Positions 16,589 through 26,171 are shown, counted from the first letter of the stretch. The stretch: DNA of 64,000 bases from Serratia fonticola (GCF_006715025.1 NZ_VFMK01000001.1:744001-808000); one strand, 5' to 3'. Notes: generated by a model from the letters alone, not told the origin. Translations and numbers: made by a program.

Positions 16589-17806
16589 ATGACCGAAAAA
16601 AACGCAGTCAACCGCAACACCTTTGACCAGGTGATCTTGCCTGTTTATGCCCCGGCCCAGTTTGTCCCGGTGAAGGGCAAAGGCAGCCGCGTATGGGATC
16701 AACAGGGGAAAGAGTATATCGATTTTTCCGGCGGTATTGCGGTAACGGCATTAGGGCATTGCCATCCCGCGCTGGTTGAAGCATTAAAGCAGCAGGGCGA
16801 AACGCTGTGGCATACCAGCAACGTGTTCACCAATGAGCCCGCGCTGCGGTTGGCAACCAAATTGATCGATGCCACCTTCGCCGATCGGGTGTTTTTTGCC
16901 AACTCGGGGGCGGAAGCGAACGAAGCGGCTTTCAAGCTGGCTCGTCATTACGCCATTACTCGCCATAGCCCGTATAAAACCAAGATCATTGCATTTAATA
17001 ACGCCTTCCATGGCCGCACACTTTTCACGGTCTCCGTAGGTGGCCAGCCAAAATATTCCGACGGCTTTGGGCCGAAACCGGCCGATATCGTGCATGTGCC
17101 GTTCAACGATCTGGCGGCGTTGAAGGCGGTCATGGACGATCACACCTGTGCGGTGGTCATGGAACCGATCCAGGGCGAAGGTGGGATCACAGCCGCCGAT
17201 GCAGCCTTCCTCAAGGGGGTGCGTGAACTGTGTAACAAGTATCAGGCGTTGCTGGTGTTTGATGAAGTACAAAGCGGTATGGGGCGTAGCGGCAAACTGT
17301 TTACCTACATGCATTACGGCATTACTCCTGACATCCTCACCACCGCCAAGGCATTGGGGGGCGGTTTCCCGGTGAGTGCGATGCTGACCACAGAAGAGAT
17401 CGCCTCGGTCATGCAGGTGGGCACGCATGGCACGACGTATGGCGGCAACCCACTGGCGTGTGCGGTCGCAGAGGCGGCGTTAGACGTCATCAATACGCCG
17501 GAAGTGCTAAACGGTATTGAGCAACGCCATGGGATATTTGTTCAGGCTTTGCAGGAGATCGGTAAAAAATACGCTGTTTTCAGCGATATTCGCGGCATGG
17601 GGTTGCTGATTGGCGCGGAACTGAAAGCAGACTATCACGGTAAAGCGCGTGATTTCCTGACCGCTGCCGCGGCACGAGGCTTGATGATCCTCAACGCCGG
17701 GCCAAACGTGATCCGTTTTGCCCCCTCGTTGGTGGTGGAGCTAAAAGACATCGACGAAGGTATGGCGTTATTCGAGCTGGCAGTACAGGATGTGATTAAC
17801 GCCTGA
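16589..17806 (+). CDS. argD: Acetylornithine / succinyldiaminopimelate aminotransferase
   Basis: ArgD is a PLP-dependent class III aminotransferase of arginine and lysine biosynthesis. The 405-residue protein shows FANSGAEANEAAFKLAR (about 104-120), FNNAFHGRTLFTVS, LLVFDEVQSGMGRSG, the PLP lysine in TTAKALGGGFP (about 255) and GTTYGGNPLACA. ATG 16589 has GGAG 6 bases upstream and fits the family; a TTG four codons earlier does not have such spacing. The gene has its own ArgR-box promoter region, 94 bp after pabA. Confidence 0.96.
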   Translation: MTEKNAVNRNTFDQVILPVYAPAQFVPVKGKGSRVWDQQGKEYIDFSGGIAVTALGHCHPALVEALKQQGETLWHTSNVFTNEPALRLATKLIDATFADRVFFANSGAEANEAAFKLARHYAITRHSPYKTKIIAFNNAFHGRTLFTVSVGGQPKYSDGFGPKPADIVHVPFNDLAALKAVMDDHTCAVVMEPIQGEGGITAADAAFLKGVRELCNKYQALLVFDEVQSGMGRSGKLFTYMHYGITPDILTTAKALGGGFPVSAMLTTEEIASVMQVGTHGTTYGGNPLACAVAEAALDVINTPEVLNGIEQRHGIFVQALQEIGKKYAVFSDIRGMGLLIGAELKADYHGKARDFLTAAAARGLMILNAGPNVIRFAPSLVVELKDIDEGMALFELAVQDVINA

Positions 17807-17847
17807 TTTATCCGCAGGGGTTGAATGTCAGATTTGACCCCGCAATC

Positions 17848-19923
17848 TCAGCTTTCCCGCAGTTTCCGCTTCAGCCAGATACCGTGATGTGGGCGCTGGC
17901 GCCACGCCAGCGACGAGATGGTATGCATCACGCTCAGGTGCGAAAGAATGCGCCGTAGATGGCGTTCCATTTCGGTTATCGGCATGTCCGGGTGCAGATC
18001 CGGCAGGCGCATGATGCTGTTATTGGTGCTCGGCCCGTCGTATTCCAGCCGCTGCTGGCAACTTTGCAACGCAATTTCACAACCTTGTAGGTATTCCTCT
18101 GCCAGTTTCGGCGTCAGCATATAGTGCTCGCGAGCCAAAATGGTCATTGCATTCAGATGTTCAACAATAAATTGGTTATGGGTGATCCACAACCGCATGT
18201 CGGCCAGATAATCCGATTCAAACCCCGGTTCCTGCATCGCCTGGTTGAGTGAAGTAAACAGGGCATTGTGCGCTTGATTGACTTGCATACGCGTATAGGC
18301 CAACTGAGTGGGGTCGGGTTCCTGCTCTTTCAGTAGCAAGCGCAGTGCCGTTTGATCCTGCTCCAGTGCCTGATGGGCATTTTGGCGCAACAGGCCACTC
18401 TGCCATTGCGGCCACAGCCAGATCGTTCCACCAAATACCAGTACGCAGCCGATAAGGGTATCGATCAGACGTGGGATCAGGAAATGGGTGCCGTTGAGCG
18501 CCAGGATCTGCAGGGTATAGACAGCCGTGACGGTGAACCCGATGACGGCTAGCCCGTAGTTTTTGCGCAGGATCAGATAGGCCGCGAGGGTAATGGCCAA
18601 CATGATGCTCAGCGTGACATTCTCCGGCAGCTGTAACTGCAGTAACCCGGCGGCGATCACCAGCCCGGCCAGCGTGCCGAGCGCACGGTGCTGGATCCTT
18701 ACCCGGGTGGCGTTATAACCGTTCTGGCTGACCAGCATGATGGTCAGTAGGATCCAATAGGGTTTTGGCAGGTTGAACATCATGCCCAGGCTGCTGCCTA
18801 CCGCCAAGATGACGCCAAGCCGGGCAGCAGTTCGCAAGGCGTTGGATTTGAGCGACAGATAACTTACCACCGCAGGCCAGAATGGCAGCCGGGACTGGTT
18901 GGCCATCAGATTACGGCGATAAAGTGGGTGCTGTGTGCGTAGCAGGCGAGCGATGCGGCTGAAGTGATAATAGCAGAACTGACCAACCGGGTTATCCGCG
19001 TGCTGTGTAGCCACTTTTTCCAGCGCCGCCAACTCGTTTTTCATGCTGAAGCGCTGTGGGTGGCGGTGATAAAGGATGTCGTCAGCCACGACGCGCAGGC
19101 GTGCCGCGATCACCTGAGCATTGCGGCGGATGATGGCTTCGGCCTGGCTCTGTTCAACCAGTTTTTGTACTTCCTCTGGCTGATGCAAGCTGACGGTAAT
19201 ATGTTCCTGCAGATCGAGCGCCACCTGAAACGTGCGTTGCAGACGCTTTTGCTCCAGATTATTGGCGTGCGGCAGGAAGTTAAGCTGCTGATATAACAGA
19301 GTGATCAGATCCATCACTTTCTGCTGGCGTTGCAGCAGCGGTGGCAGGGCGGTTTCCGGATCGGTATGTTGGGTCAGCAGTGAGTATTTCGCTTCAAAAT
19401 AATCGGCTAACTGAACGTAGAGCTGGCTCAGGGATTCACGCATTGGCTGCTCTTTCCACAGTTTGAACCAGAACCAGGTAAACAGCCCGTACCAGGCGGT
19501 GCCGACGATATACAGCAAAGGGGCATGCCAGATCGGGACGCTGCCAGCCATGCTGAGAGAGAAGATGGCCGCCACCAGGGATGCGGGCAGCAGGCGTGCG
19601 TGCAGCGGGCTGATTTCGCCACTGACGCCAAGCAATAATGCCATAGCCAGCATCAGCAAAGGCAAGGGAACCTGCCAAAGCAGGGCTTGTTGCAGCAGAA
19701 AACTGCTGAGCGCAAAGAGTGAACCACCAACCAGCAGGCGTTTGAAAAAACGTTTGTGAGGCGTATCCAGCCCGGCGATATTACAGCAGGCAGGAACCAG
19801 CGAGAACAGCAAACCCAGTTGCAGATTACCGATCAGTAAACCAAAAACCACCGGCAGACACAGCACCAGCGTTTGTCGCAGTGCGTAGTTGACTTCAGGA
19901 TGGTAAATCAGGCGGCGCCACAT
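17848..19923 (-). CDS. yhfK: FUSC-family inner-membrane protein YhfK
   Basis: This 691-residue membrane protein has two clusters of hydrophobic helices (about 15-160 and 370-500), each followed by a long cytoplasmic helical region, as in YccS/YhfK and the fusaric acid resistance/AaeB transporter family. Its role is not known; efflux of aromatic acids is only a family-level guess. It lies between crp and argD in the same orientation as in E. coli. The sequence LVSQNGYNATRVRIQHRALGTLAG is the typical FUSC motif. Confidence 0.88.
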   Translation of the reverse strand: MWRRLIYHPEVNYALRQTLVLCLPVVFGLLIGNLQLGLLFSLVPACCNIAGLDTPHKRFFKRLLVGGSLFALSSFLLQQALLWQVPLPLLMLAMALLLGVSGEISPLHARLLPASLVAAIFSLSMAGSVPIWHAPLLYIVGTAWYGLFTWFWFKLWKEQPMRESLSQLYVQLADYFEAKYSLLTQHTDPETALPPLLQRQQKVMDLITLLYQQLNFLPHANNLEQKRLQRTFQVALDLQEHITVSLHQPEEVQKLVEQSQAEAIIRRNAQVIAARLRVVADDILYHRHPQRFSMKNELAALEKVATQHADNPVGQFCYYHFSRIARLLRTQHPLYRRNLMANQSRLPFWPAVVSYLSLKSNALRTAARLGVILAVGSSLGMMFNLPKPYWILLTIMLVSQNGYNATRVRIQHRALGTLAGLVIAAGLLQLQLPENVTLSIMLAITLAAYLILRKNYGLAVIGFTVTAVYTLQILALNGTHFLIPRLIDTLIGCVLVFGGTIWLWPQWQSGLLRQNAHQALEQDQTALRLLLKEQEPDPTQLAYTRMQVNQAHNALFTSLNQAMQEPGFESDYLADMRLWITHNQFIVEHLNAMTILAREHYMLTPKLAEEYLQGCEIALQSCQQRLEYDGPSTNNSIMRLPDLHPDMPITEMERHLRRILSHLSVMHTISSLAWRQRPHHGIWLKRKLRES

Positions 19924-19942
19924 GGTTTGCTATTCAGCAGGT

Positions 19943-19970
19943 AAAAAAACGGCGCAGGGCTGCGCCGTTT
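19943..19970 (-). terminator. Rho-independent terminator of crp
   Basis: AAACGGCGCAG-GG-CTGCGCCGTTT (19947-19970) is a perfect 11-bp stem. On the minus strand a run of Ts follows. It lies 10 bp after the crp stop and separates crp from yhfK. Confidence 0.88.
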
Positions 19971-19979
19971 CTTCAGGGA

Positions 19980-20612
19980 TTAACGCGTACCGTACACGAC
20001 AATGGTTTTGCCATGAGCGGAAATCAGATTTTGATCTTCGAGCATTTTCAGAATACGACCGACGGTTTCACGTGAGCAACCGACGATTTGGCCAATTTCC
20101 TGGCGAGTAATCTTGATCTGCATGCCATCTGGATGAGTCATGGCATCAGGCTGTTTTGCCAGATTCAGCAAAGTCTGCGCAATACGCCCGGTAACGTCAA
20201 GGAAAGCAAGGTTACCCACTTTCTCTGAGGTGACTTGCAGACGGCTTGCCATCTGCGCGGACAGGCGCATCAGGATATCCGGGTTAACCTGAATCAGCTG
20301 GCGGAATTTCTTATAGGAAATTTCAGCCACTTCACAGGCGGTTTTCGCCCTTACCCAGGCGCTACGCTCCTGGCCTTCTTCAAATAATCCCAACTCGCCG
20401 ATGAAATCCCCCTGGTTAAGGTAGGACAGGATCATCTCTTTGCCTTCTTCATCTTTAATCAGCACCGCGACGGAGCCTTTTACGATGTAGTAAAGCGTTT
20501 CGGCCTTTTCACCTTGGTGAATCAGCGTACTCTTCGATGGATATTTGTGGATATGGCAATGAGACAGGAACCATTCAAGAGTTGGGTCTGTTTGCGGTTT
20601 GCCGAGAACCAT
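19980..20612 (-). CDS. crp: cAMP receptor protein (global regulator CRP)
   Basis: CRP binds cAMP and controls catabolic promoters. The 210-residue protein is almost identical to E. coli CRP; the only difference I noticed is Ser for Arg in MASRLQV, at the start of the dimer-domain hinge. The cAMP pocket (GELGLFEEGQERSAWV) and the recognition helix (GCSRETVGRIL) are unchanged, so the same DNA consensus is expected. The ribosome site AGAGGA lies just before the ATG. A probable target site is seen at 22427. Confidence 0.98.
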   Translation of the reverse strand: MVLGKPQTDPTLEWFLSHCHIHKYPSKSTLIHQGEKAETLYYIVKGSVAVLIKDEEGKEMILSYLNQGDFIGELGLFEEGQERSAWVRAKTACEVAEISYKKFRQLIQVNPDILMRLSAQMASRLQVTSEKVGNLAFLDVTGRIAQTLLNLAKQPDAMTHPDGMQIKITRQEIGQIVGCSRETVGRILKMLEDQNLISAHGKTIVVYGTR

Positions 20613-20993
20613 TCGCTGTTATCCTCTGTTGTTATCGCTGCCTTGTATCACAGGGGTCAGAGTTCCCTGTAAAACGTGCTTATAGCCTGGTGTTTGAATT
20701 GTGGCTATCAACAGGTTTTGAGGCGTGTTATAGAAATACGCTTATGCTCTAGCATATTAACTTGCGCGAAGTGCTGCAAGCTACATTCTGTTAACATACC
20801 AATATAGGGGTCTTTCCGTGGACATTCCCCTGAAATCGGTGACCTGGAAAGAGTTATTGCGACTTTGTTTGTAGCACAGAGTGAGGCGAGTGTCTTGTGT
20901 TGTCTCGCTTCAGCATGATTAGCGTCAGGTTCCGTTGCCAGTTTCTATACGAAAGCGTACCCTGTTTTTGAGAAATTAACCGGAGTGTACAAA
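20613..20993. promoter_or_regulatory. Divergent crp / yhfA control region
   Basis: About 380 bp without a gene. The crp-proximal end (ATAACAACAGAGGATAACAG read on the minus strand) is very like the E. coli crp leader. An autoregulated crp promoter and a yhfA promoter must be here, but I could not place hexamers or CRP sites with confidence. Confidence 0.5.
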
Positions 20994-21401
20994 ATGCAGG
21001 CAAGAGTTAAGTGGGTAGAAGGGCTGACATTCTTGGGCGAGTCTGCGTCTGGCCATCAGGTTTTGATGGATGGTAACGCTGGCGATAAAGCGCCAAGCCC
21101 AATGGAAATGGTGCTGATGTCCGTGGGCGGTTGCAGCGCCATTGATGTGGTGTCTATCCTGCAAAAAGGCCGTAACGATGTGCGCGATTGTGAGGTGAAA
21201 CTGACCTCTGAGCGTCGAGAAGAAGCCCCCCGCCTGTTTACCCATATCAACCTGCACTTTATTGTTACCGGCAAAGGGCTGACCGATAAGATCGTTGAGC
21301 GCGCGGTTGATCTTTCCGCCGAGAAGTATTGCTCCGTATCCTTGATGTTGGGTAAGGCTGCCACTATCACCCACAGCTTTGAAATCCGCGAAGTTGCCTG
21401 A
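20994..21401 (+). CDS. yhfA: OsmC-family protein YhfA
   Basis: YhfA is a 135-residue cytoplasmic member of the OsmC/Ohr fold; its physiological role is unsettled. Visible features are GDKAPSPMEMVLMSVGGCSAIDVV (with the first conserved Cys of OsmC proteins, about residue 50) and the second Cys in SAEKYCSVSLML (about 115). ATG 20994 is used because CGGAG lies 8 bases upstream and the family begins MQARVKWVEG. An in-frame GTG at 20985 is too close to that site. It is divergent from crp, as in E. coli. Confidence 0.94.
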   Translation: MQARVKWVEGLTFLGESASGHQVLMDGNAGDKAPSPMEMVLMSVGGCSAIDVVSILQKGRNDVRDCEVKLTSERREEAPRLFTHINLHFIVTGKGLTDKIVERAVDLSAEKYCSVSLMLGKAATITHSFEIREVA

Positions 21402-21403
21402 GC

Positions 21404-22312
21404 CTACCAGGCATGACGCTGGCAATGTATACGCAATAAATCCAGAAATCGCCGCGCCGTGACGGTCAGCGGCGATTTTTCTGAGTACAGTACGCAATAC
21501 TGCGCTTGTGGCAGGCTCTTGATAGGCAATACCACCAATCTCTGCTGTAAATAAAACGGCGTGCTCATCGCCCGTGCCACGATTGTCAGATAGTTTTCCT
21601 GCAATACCATGTTTAATCCGCATACCACTGAGTCCGTGCGAATAGGGGGGCTGGTCAATTGCTGATAGAAGGTGCCGAGCACTGACTGCAACTGTTGGTA
21701 ATAGCCCATGTCAGTTTCGGGTAATAACCATTTGGCCTCGCGCAGCTCATCCAGCGTTGTGGCTTGAGCCAGCGGATGTTCCCGCCGCGCGATAATGCAA
21801 AATGAAGCATCGAACAGCGGTTCGCGCACCAGGCCCTCCAACGGCAGCTCAGGGCTGACGGTGCCGACGGCAAAATCCAGACGCCCTTCACGCAAAGCGG
21901 GGAGCAGAGTAGAAAGCTGCGCTTCGCGTATGCCCAGGTTAGCTTGTGGAAATGACTGTTTAAAATCGTCGACCAACGCAGGTAATACCGTGAGAGCCAG
22001 TAATGAAGAGCAGCCGAAAGCAACGCTACCTTGTGAATGTTGGTTTATTTGCTGGATCTCATCGGCAGCGCGCTGTAATTCTTCCAGAATCAGCTGCATT
22101 CGTAGGGCAAAGACGCGCCCGGTTTCGGTTAGCGTCATCCCCTGGCTGCTGCGCACGATCAATTGGGTTTGCAGGATCTGCTCCAGCTCGCGCACCGTCC
22201 GGCTAACTGCCGGTTGAGATTGTCCCAAGGCACGCGCTGCCCCGCGAATGCTGCCACTGCGGATCACCTGCTGGAATACTTTCAACTGCTGCAACTTCGG
22301 TAAATAGCGCAC
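21404..22312 (-). CDS. LysR-family transcriptional regulator of the MFS/M20 cluster
   Basis: This 302-residue LysR regulator has an N-terminal winged HTH (LKVFQQVIRSGSIRGAARALGQSQPAVSRTVRELE, about 10-44) and a substrate-binding domain. It looks similar to AbgR/TdcA-type proteins. It is divergent from an MFS transporter and an M20 amidohydrolase gene, so it most likely controls them. This parallels AbgR and abgABT, although the transporter class here is different. It ends two bases after the convergent yhfA stop. The effector is unknown. Confidence 0.88.
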   Translation of the reverse strand: MRYLPKLQQLKVFQQVIRSGSIRGAARALGQSQPAVSRTVRELEQILQTQLIVRSSQGMTLTETGRVFALRMQLILEELQRAADEIQQINQHSQGSVAFGCSSLLALTVLPALVDDFKQSFPQANLGIREAQLSTLLPALREGRLDFAVGTVSPELPLEGLVREPLFDASFCIIARREHPLAQATTLDELREAKWLLPETDMGYYQQLQSVLGTFYQQLTSPPIRTDSVVCGLNMVLQENYLTIVARAMSTPFYLQQRLVVLPIKSLPQAQYCVLYSEKSPLTVTARRFLDLLRIHCQRHAW

Positions 22313-22426
22313 GCTTGCCCCTATCAGTAAAAAGCATCACCACTTAATAAATTGTATCTTATGTCGCCAGAGAAAAGCCGATAGTTTCAACTCTATTGAT
22401 ATAAGTGATTGTTATTATAAATATAA

Positions 22427-22442
22427 AGTGACGTGGATCACA
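22427..22442 (+). promoter_or_regulatory. CRP site of the MFS/M20 operon
   Basis: AGTGA-CGTGGA-TCACA matches TGTGA-N6-TCACA at 9 of 10 positions. A CATACT (22461-22466) could be the -10, placing the site near -39/-41. Catabolite control of transport and hydrolysis is therefore likely. Confidence 0.55.
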
Positions 22443-22505
22443 CTATCAAAATACGCCCGCCATACTGGGGGTTTGCCTGGGTGATAACTTAAAGGAATAT
22501 CAGCG

Positions 22506-23696
22506 ATGAAAAATCGTTCACTGATGATTTTTTTGCTGTTTGTGGGTTATGTGGTGGTGTACATCGATAAAACCGTAATGGGTTTTGCGCTGTTGCCTAT
22601 CGAGCGTGAGTTCAATTTGCAGGCGGAACAGCTGGGTTATATCACCGGCATGTTTTTCCTGGCCTATTCACTGTTTCAAATTCCCGCCGGCTGGCTCAAT
22701 GATCGTTTCGGTTTTAAGAAGGTGCTGTGCAGTTCGCTATTGTTATTAGGAGGATTCGCGCTGTGCTTTGGCATTCTGGGGTTTGGCCTGGGATTGCTGG
22801 TCACGTTTCGCTTCCTTTCCGGTATTGGTCATTCCGGCTATCCGTGCTCTTGCGCCAAGGCGGTGGTGGCCAATTTCCCGCTGGAACAACGTACTTTTGC
22901 ACAATCTATTCTGCTGTCCTCCGCCGGGTTGGCAATGACGGTTGGGCCGCTGGTGGCGGTTTATTGCCTGGATCACATCGGTTGGCGTGGCTCGTTCTCT
23001 GTGCTTGGTCTGTTAGCCTTCGTCATTGCGGCCTGTATTTTGTGGTTGGTGCCAAATCCGGTCCAGGCTCAAGCTGTTCACTCTGAATCAGCAGGAGCCC
23101 GTTATAAAGACCTGCTGAAAAGCCCGATCGTGCTGCTGCTGTTTGTGGCGATATTCTGCATCAACATCCCGTCATACGGCCTAATGGCCTGGTTGCCGAA
23201 ATTCCTGGTACAGCAGCGAGGAATGCCGATGGGTGTTTCCAGTATGGTGGTGGCTGCCGGTGGCTTGGGGATCTGGATCTCTTCGCTCGGTACGGGTTGG
23301 CTGGTAGGGCGTTATCTGCAGGGGCGCGAGCCCTGGGTGATCTTTTTCAGTTCGTTATTGAGTGCCTTGTGTATCTGGCTGGTGTTTACCTGTGAATCCG
23401 CTCTGGCCGCCAGCCTGTTCCTGTTCTTCGGCTATATCTTTCTGATGGCCTCGTTCGTCACGGTATTTACTCTGCCCATGAAGCGTCTGCCCTCTGAGGT
23501 AATGGGCGCAGCAATGGGGCTGATTAACACTGGCGGAACGTTAGGGGGTTTTGTCGCGCCAATCGCCATGGGGTATCTGATCACCCTCAGCGGAGGGTAC
23601 ATGACGACGTTTGTCTTTTTGGCACTGGCCATGGTGGTTTCCGGGTTGGTGATCCTGCCGCTGGCGGGCAAGGCGCGCCAACCGGCATTGAGTTAA
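22506..23696 (+). CDS. MFS transporter (anion:cation symporter type)
   Basis: A 396-residue major facilitator with about 12 membrane segments. It opens with the pattern VGYVVVYIDKTVMGFALLPIE and has the MFS loop motif GWLNDRFGFKKV (about 64-75), as in the ACS family (uptake of organic anions). It is followed 11 bp later by an M20 amidohydrolase gene, so it probably imports the acylated or amide substrate of that enzyme. No closer identity can be given. Confidence 0.85.
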   Translation: MKNRSLMIFLLFVGYVVVYIDKTVMGFALLPIEREFNLQAEQLGYITGMFFLAYSLFQIPAGWLNDRFGFKKVLCSSLLLLGGFALCFGILGFGLGLLVTFRFLSGIGHSGYPCSCAKAVVANFPLEQRTFAQSILLSSAGLAMTVGPLVAVYCLDHIGWRGSFSVLGLLAFVIAACILWLVPNPVQAQAVHSESAGARYKDLLKSPIVLLLFVAIFCINIPSYGLMAWLPKFLVQQRGMPMGVSSMVVAAGGLGIWISSLGTGWLVGRYLQGREPWVIFFSSLLSALCIWLVFTCESALAASLFLFFGYIFLMASFVTVFTLPMKRLPSEVMGAAMGLINTGGTLGGFVAPIAMGYLITLSGGYMTTFVFLALAMVVSGLVILPLAGKARQPALS

Positions 23697-23707
23697 GGAG
23701 TATGAAA

Positions 23708-24880
23708 ATGAACATTGATCTGCTGATTGCCAGCGTAGAACAACAGGTAGTGAATTGGCGTCGCCATCTGCATGCTCACCCGGAGTTATCATTCCAGGAG
23801 GCGCAGACGGCCGATTATATCGCTGAGCAACTGGCCAGCTTTGGTCCACTGAAGATAACCCGTCCAACGCCCAATAGCGTGGTAGCTGACCTGAAGGGCG
23901 CAGAGCCGGGGCCGTGCTATGCGTTGCGCGCCGATATCGACGCCTTGCCGATCCAGGAAGAAAACGATGAACCTTTTTGTTCGACACGACCTGGAGTGAT
24001 GCACGCTTGCGGCCATGACGCCCATAGCGCCATGCTGCTGGGGGCAGCCAGTGTGTTGTGCCAACTGCAATCACAGTTGCACGGTTCGGTGCGTTTTATC
24101 TTTCAACATGCTGAAGAGGTTCCCCCCGGCGGTGCGCAACAGTTGGTGGAGCTGGGAGTGCTGGAGGGTGTGAAGATGATCTTCGGCCTTCATGTGCTGC
24201 CAAATTTCCCTACAGGGGAGGTTGCGATAAAACAGGGGGTATTTAGCGGTTCCAGCGATAACTTCGACATTGTGCTGCAAGGTAAGGGTGGGCATGGCTC
24301 AATGCCACATCTGTGTATCGATCCGGTACCGATTGGTGCTGAAGTGGTGACTGCATTACAGCAGATCGTGGCACGCAAACTGGATCCGTTGAATGCACCG
24401 GTGTTAACCGTTGCTACCTTCCAGGCTGGCGATAGCTATAACGTCATTCCAGACAGCGCAAGGCTGGCGGGTACGCTACGCACTCATAACCAGGAAGTAC
24501 GTGAGCGAGTGCCGCTGTTGGTTGAGCAAACCGTCGCTGGGATCAGCCAGGCGCACGGTGCCAGCTACAAGGTTGACTGGACGCGTGGCTATACCATCGG
24601 CAATAACCACCCTGATGCCTGCGCGATTGCGCGGGAAGTGGTGGCCGAAGCCGTGGGGCCGCAAGCGTTGCGGGAATTGACCACCGCGATGTTTGGCAGC
24701 GAAGATTTCTCTTCTTATCAGGAGAAGGTGCCAGGGTGTTTCCTGTTCATTGGCAGCGGTAACGAGGCAATTGGCGCAACCTATGGCGTGCACAACCCGC
24801 GCTTTAAGCTGGATGAGGCCGCATTGCAGATTGGCGTGAAACTGCACGTTGGTTTTATTCGCCGGCTGTTGATGCGTTAA
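23708..24880 (+). CDS. M20-family metal-dependent amidohydrolase (N-acyl amino acid type)
   Basis: M20D hydrolases remove acyl groups from amino acids or similar amides. The 390-residue protein shows RRHLHAHPELSFQE, ALRADIDALPIQEEN, HACGHDAHSAMLLGAA with the metal-binding Cys/His, FQHAEEVPPGGA and GKGGHGSMP, with the last ligand in GVHNPRF. These are the motifs of HipO/AbgB/IAA-amino-acid hydrolases. ATG 23708 is preferred over ATG 23702 because AAGGAG ends at 23700, giving normal spacing. It forms an operon with the MFS gene. Candidate substrates are hippurate-like, N-acetyl or indole-acetyl amino acids; the sequence does not decide. Confidence 0.88.
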   Translation: MNIDLLIASVEQQVVNWRRHLHAHPELSFQEAQTADYIAEQLASFGPLKITRPTPNSVVADLKGAEPGPCYALRADIDALPIQEENDEPFCSTRPGVMHACGHDAHSAMLLGAASVLCQLQSQLHGSVRFIFQHAEEVPPGGAQQLVELGVLEGVKMIFGLHVLPNFPTGEVAIKQGVFSGSSDNFDIVLQGKGGHGSMPHLCIDPVPIGAEVVTALQQIVARKLDPLNAPVLTVATFQAGDSYNVIPDSARLAGTLRTHNQEVRERVPLLVEQTVAGISQAHGASYKVDWTRGYTIGNNHPDACAIAREVVAEAVGPQALRELTTAMFGSEDFSSYQEKVPGCFLFIGSGNEAIGATYGVHNPRFKLDEAALQIGVKLHVGFIRRLLMR

Positions 24881-24888
24881 CAACGGTG

Positions 24889-24909
24889 GGCGCGGTGATT
24901 GGCCGCGCC
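24889..24909 (+). terminator. Possible weak terminator after the M20 hydrolase
   Basis: GGCGCGG-TGATTGG-CCGCGCC is a 7-bp GC stem directly after the stop, but the following sequence is only loosely T-rich. It sits between convergent genes. Confidence 0.35.
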
Positions 24910-24916
24910 TGATAAT

Positions 24917-25786
24917 TTACTCGATTTTCTTGCCTTCCATCAGCCGCTGCACCAGCGGAGCCATGATCAGCTCCATTGCCAGCCCCATTTTGCCGCCCGG
25001 CACGACCAACGTATTGATATGCGAGATAAACGATCCTTGCAGCATTGCCAGCAGGTAGGGGAAATCGATCTGATCCAGGCCGCGGAAGTGAATAACGACA
25101 AAACTTTCATCCAGTGAAGGGATCGCTTTGGCGGCAAAGGGATTGGAAGTATCCACCGTGGGAACGCGCTGGAAGTTGATATGGGTACGCGAGAACTGCG
25201 GCGTGATGTAGTTGATGTAGTCTTCCATTGAACGTACCACGGAATCCATCACCGCCTCGCGGGAATGGCCGCGCTCGCCGGTGTCGCGGATCAGCTTCTG
25301 TATCCACTCCAGGTTAACGATCGGCACCACGCCGACCAGCAGGTCGACATGCTTGGCGACGTCAATCTGATCGGCTACCACCCCGCCATGCAATCCTTCG
25401 TAGAACAGCACATCCGTTGGCGCGGGGAGCGGCTCCCAAGGCGTAAACGTCCCTGGCACCTGGTTATAAGGCACCGCTTCATCGTAGGTATGCAGGTATT
25501 TACGTGAGCGTCCCGTGCCATTTTTGCCGTATTGGATAAAGCTTTGTTCCAGCAGACCAAAATCGTTGGCTTCCGGACCGAAATAGCTGATATGGCGGCC
25601 CATATCCCGTGCTTTACGAATTGCCGCATCCATTTCCGGCCGGGTATAACGGTGGAAGCTGTCTCCCTCCAGTTGCGCTGCGCGGAGATTAAGCTGCTGG
25701 AAAATCTTGCGAAACGCCAGGCTGGTGGTCGTGGTACCGGCTCCGCTGGAACCGGTCACCGCGATAACGGGATGTTTGGCAGACAT
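24917..25786 (-). CDS. prkB: Phosphoribulokinase-like P-loop kinase PrkB
   Basis: The 289-residue cytoplasmic protein carries the P-loop GSSGAGTTT (about residues 12-20) and the PRK stretches GDSFHRYTRPEMD, FYEGLHGG and VGVVPIVNLEWIQK. It is collinear with E. coli PrkB. True phosphoribulokinase works in the Calvin cycle, which is not expected here, so the physiological substrate is unknown. In E. coli it lies with yheU-yheT as here. Confidence 0.93.
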   Translation of the reverse strand: MSAKHPVIAVTGSSGAGTTTTSLAFRKIFQQLNLRAAQLEGDSFHRYTRPEMDAAIRKARDMGRHISYFGPEANDFGLLEQSFIQYGKNGTGRSRKYLHTYDEAVPYNQVPGTFTPWEPLPAPTDVLFYEGLHGGVVADQIDVAKHVDLLVGVVPIVNLEWIQKLIRDTGERGHSREAVMDSVVRSMEDYINYITPQFSRTHINFQRVPTVDTSNPFAAKAIPSLDESFVVIHFRGLDQIDFPYLLAMLQGSFISHINTLVVPGGKMGLAMELIMAPLVQRLMEGKKIE

Positions 25787-25937
25787 GTGGGTGTGTCACT
25801 CCGTATGAAATGCGCTGGCTCAGAATATGATTATTAGTGTGACTGATGTCCTTTCGCCAAAGACGAAATTGTGCGCGTTGGTTTGCAATACTGCATTGTT
25901 ACCTGATTTTTTGCGCCAGTCATAGGCTGGCACCGCA

Positions 25938-26171
25938 CTAAATTTCTTCCTGACCGGCACGGATCTGTCCGCGAGGCATGATATTGATGGTTTCATGCAG
26001 CTCTGACCACACCAGCACCACTTCGCCACTTTTCAACTGACGGCGTACATCTTCCACTTTCTGTTCCAGGGAACGTTCATGCTCGCCGTAGTCGGTTCCC
26101 TCGCGCAATACGAAGGATTCAATCAGGTTGTTCAGAGTATCTTGTTCAATTTCCTGCCACGGAATAATCAC
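25938..26171 (-). CDS. yheU: Small conserved protein YheU (UPF0270)
   Basis: YheU is a 77-residue protein of unknown function with the family sequence IIPWQEIEQDTLNNLIESFVLREGTDYG (first 30 residues) and VWSELHETINIMP near the end. It starts at GTG 26171 behind GGAGCC and overlaps the yheT stop by 4 bases (GTGA), so it is translationally coupled. The longer open frame upstream is not supported. Confidence 0.92.
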   Translation of the reverse strand: MIIPWQEIEQDTLNNLIESFVLREGTDYGEHERSLEQKVEDVRRQLKSGEVVLVWSELHETINIMPRGQIRAGQEEI

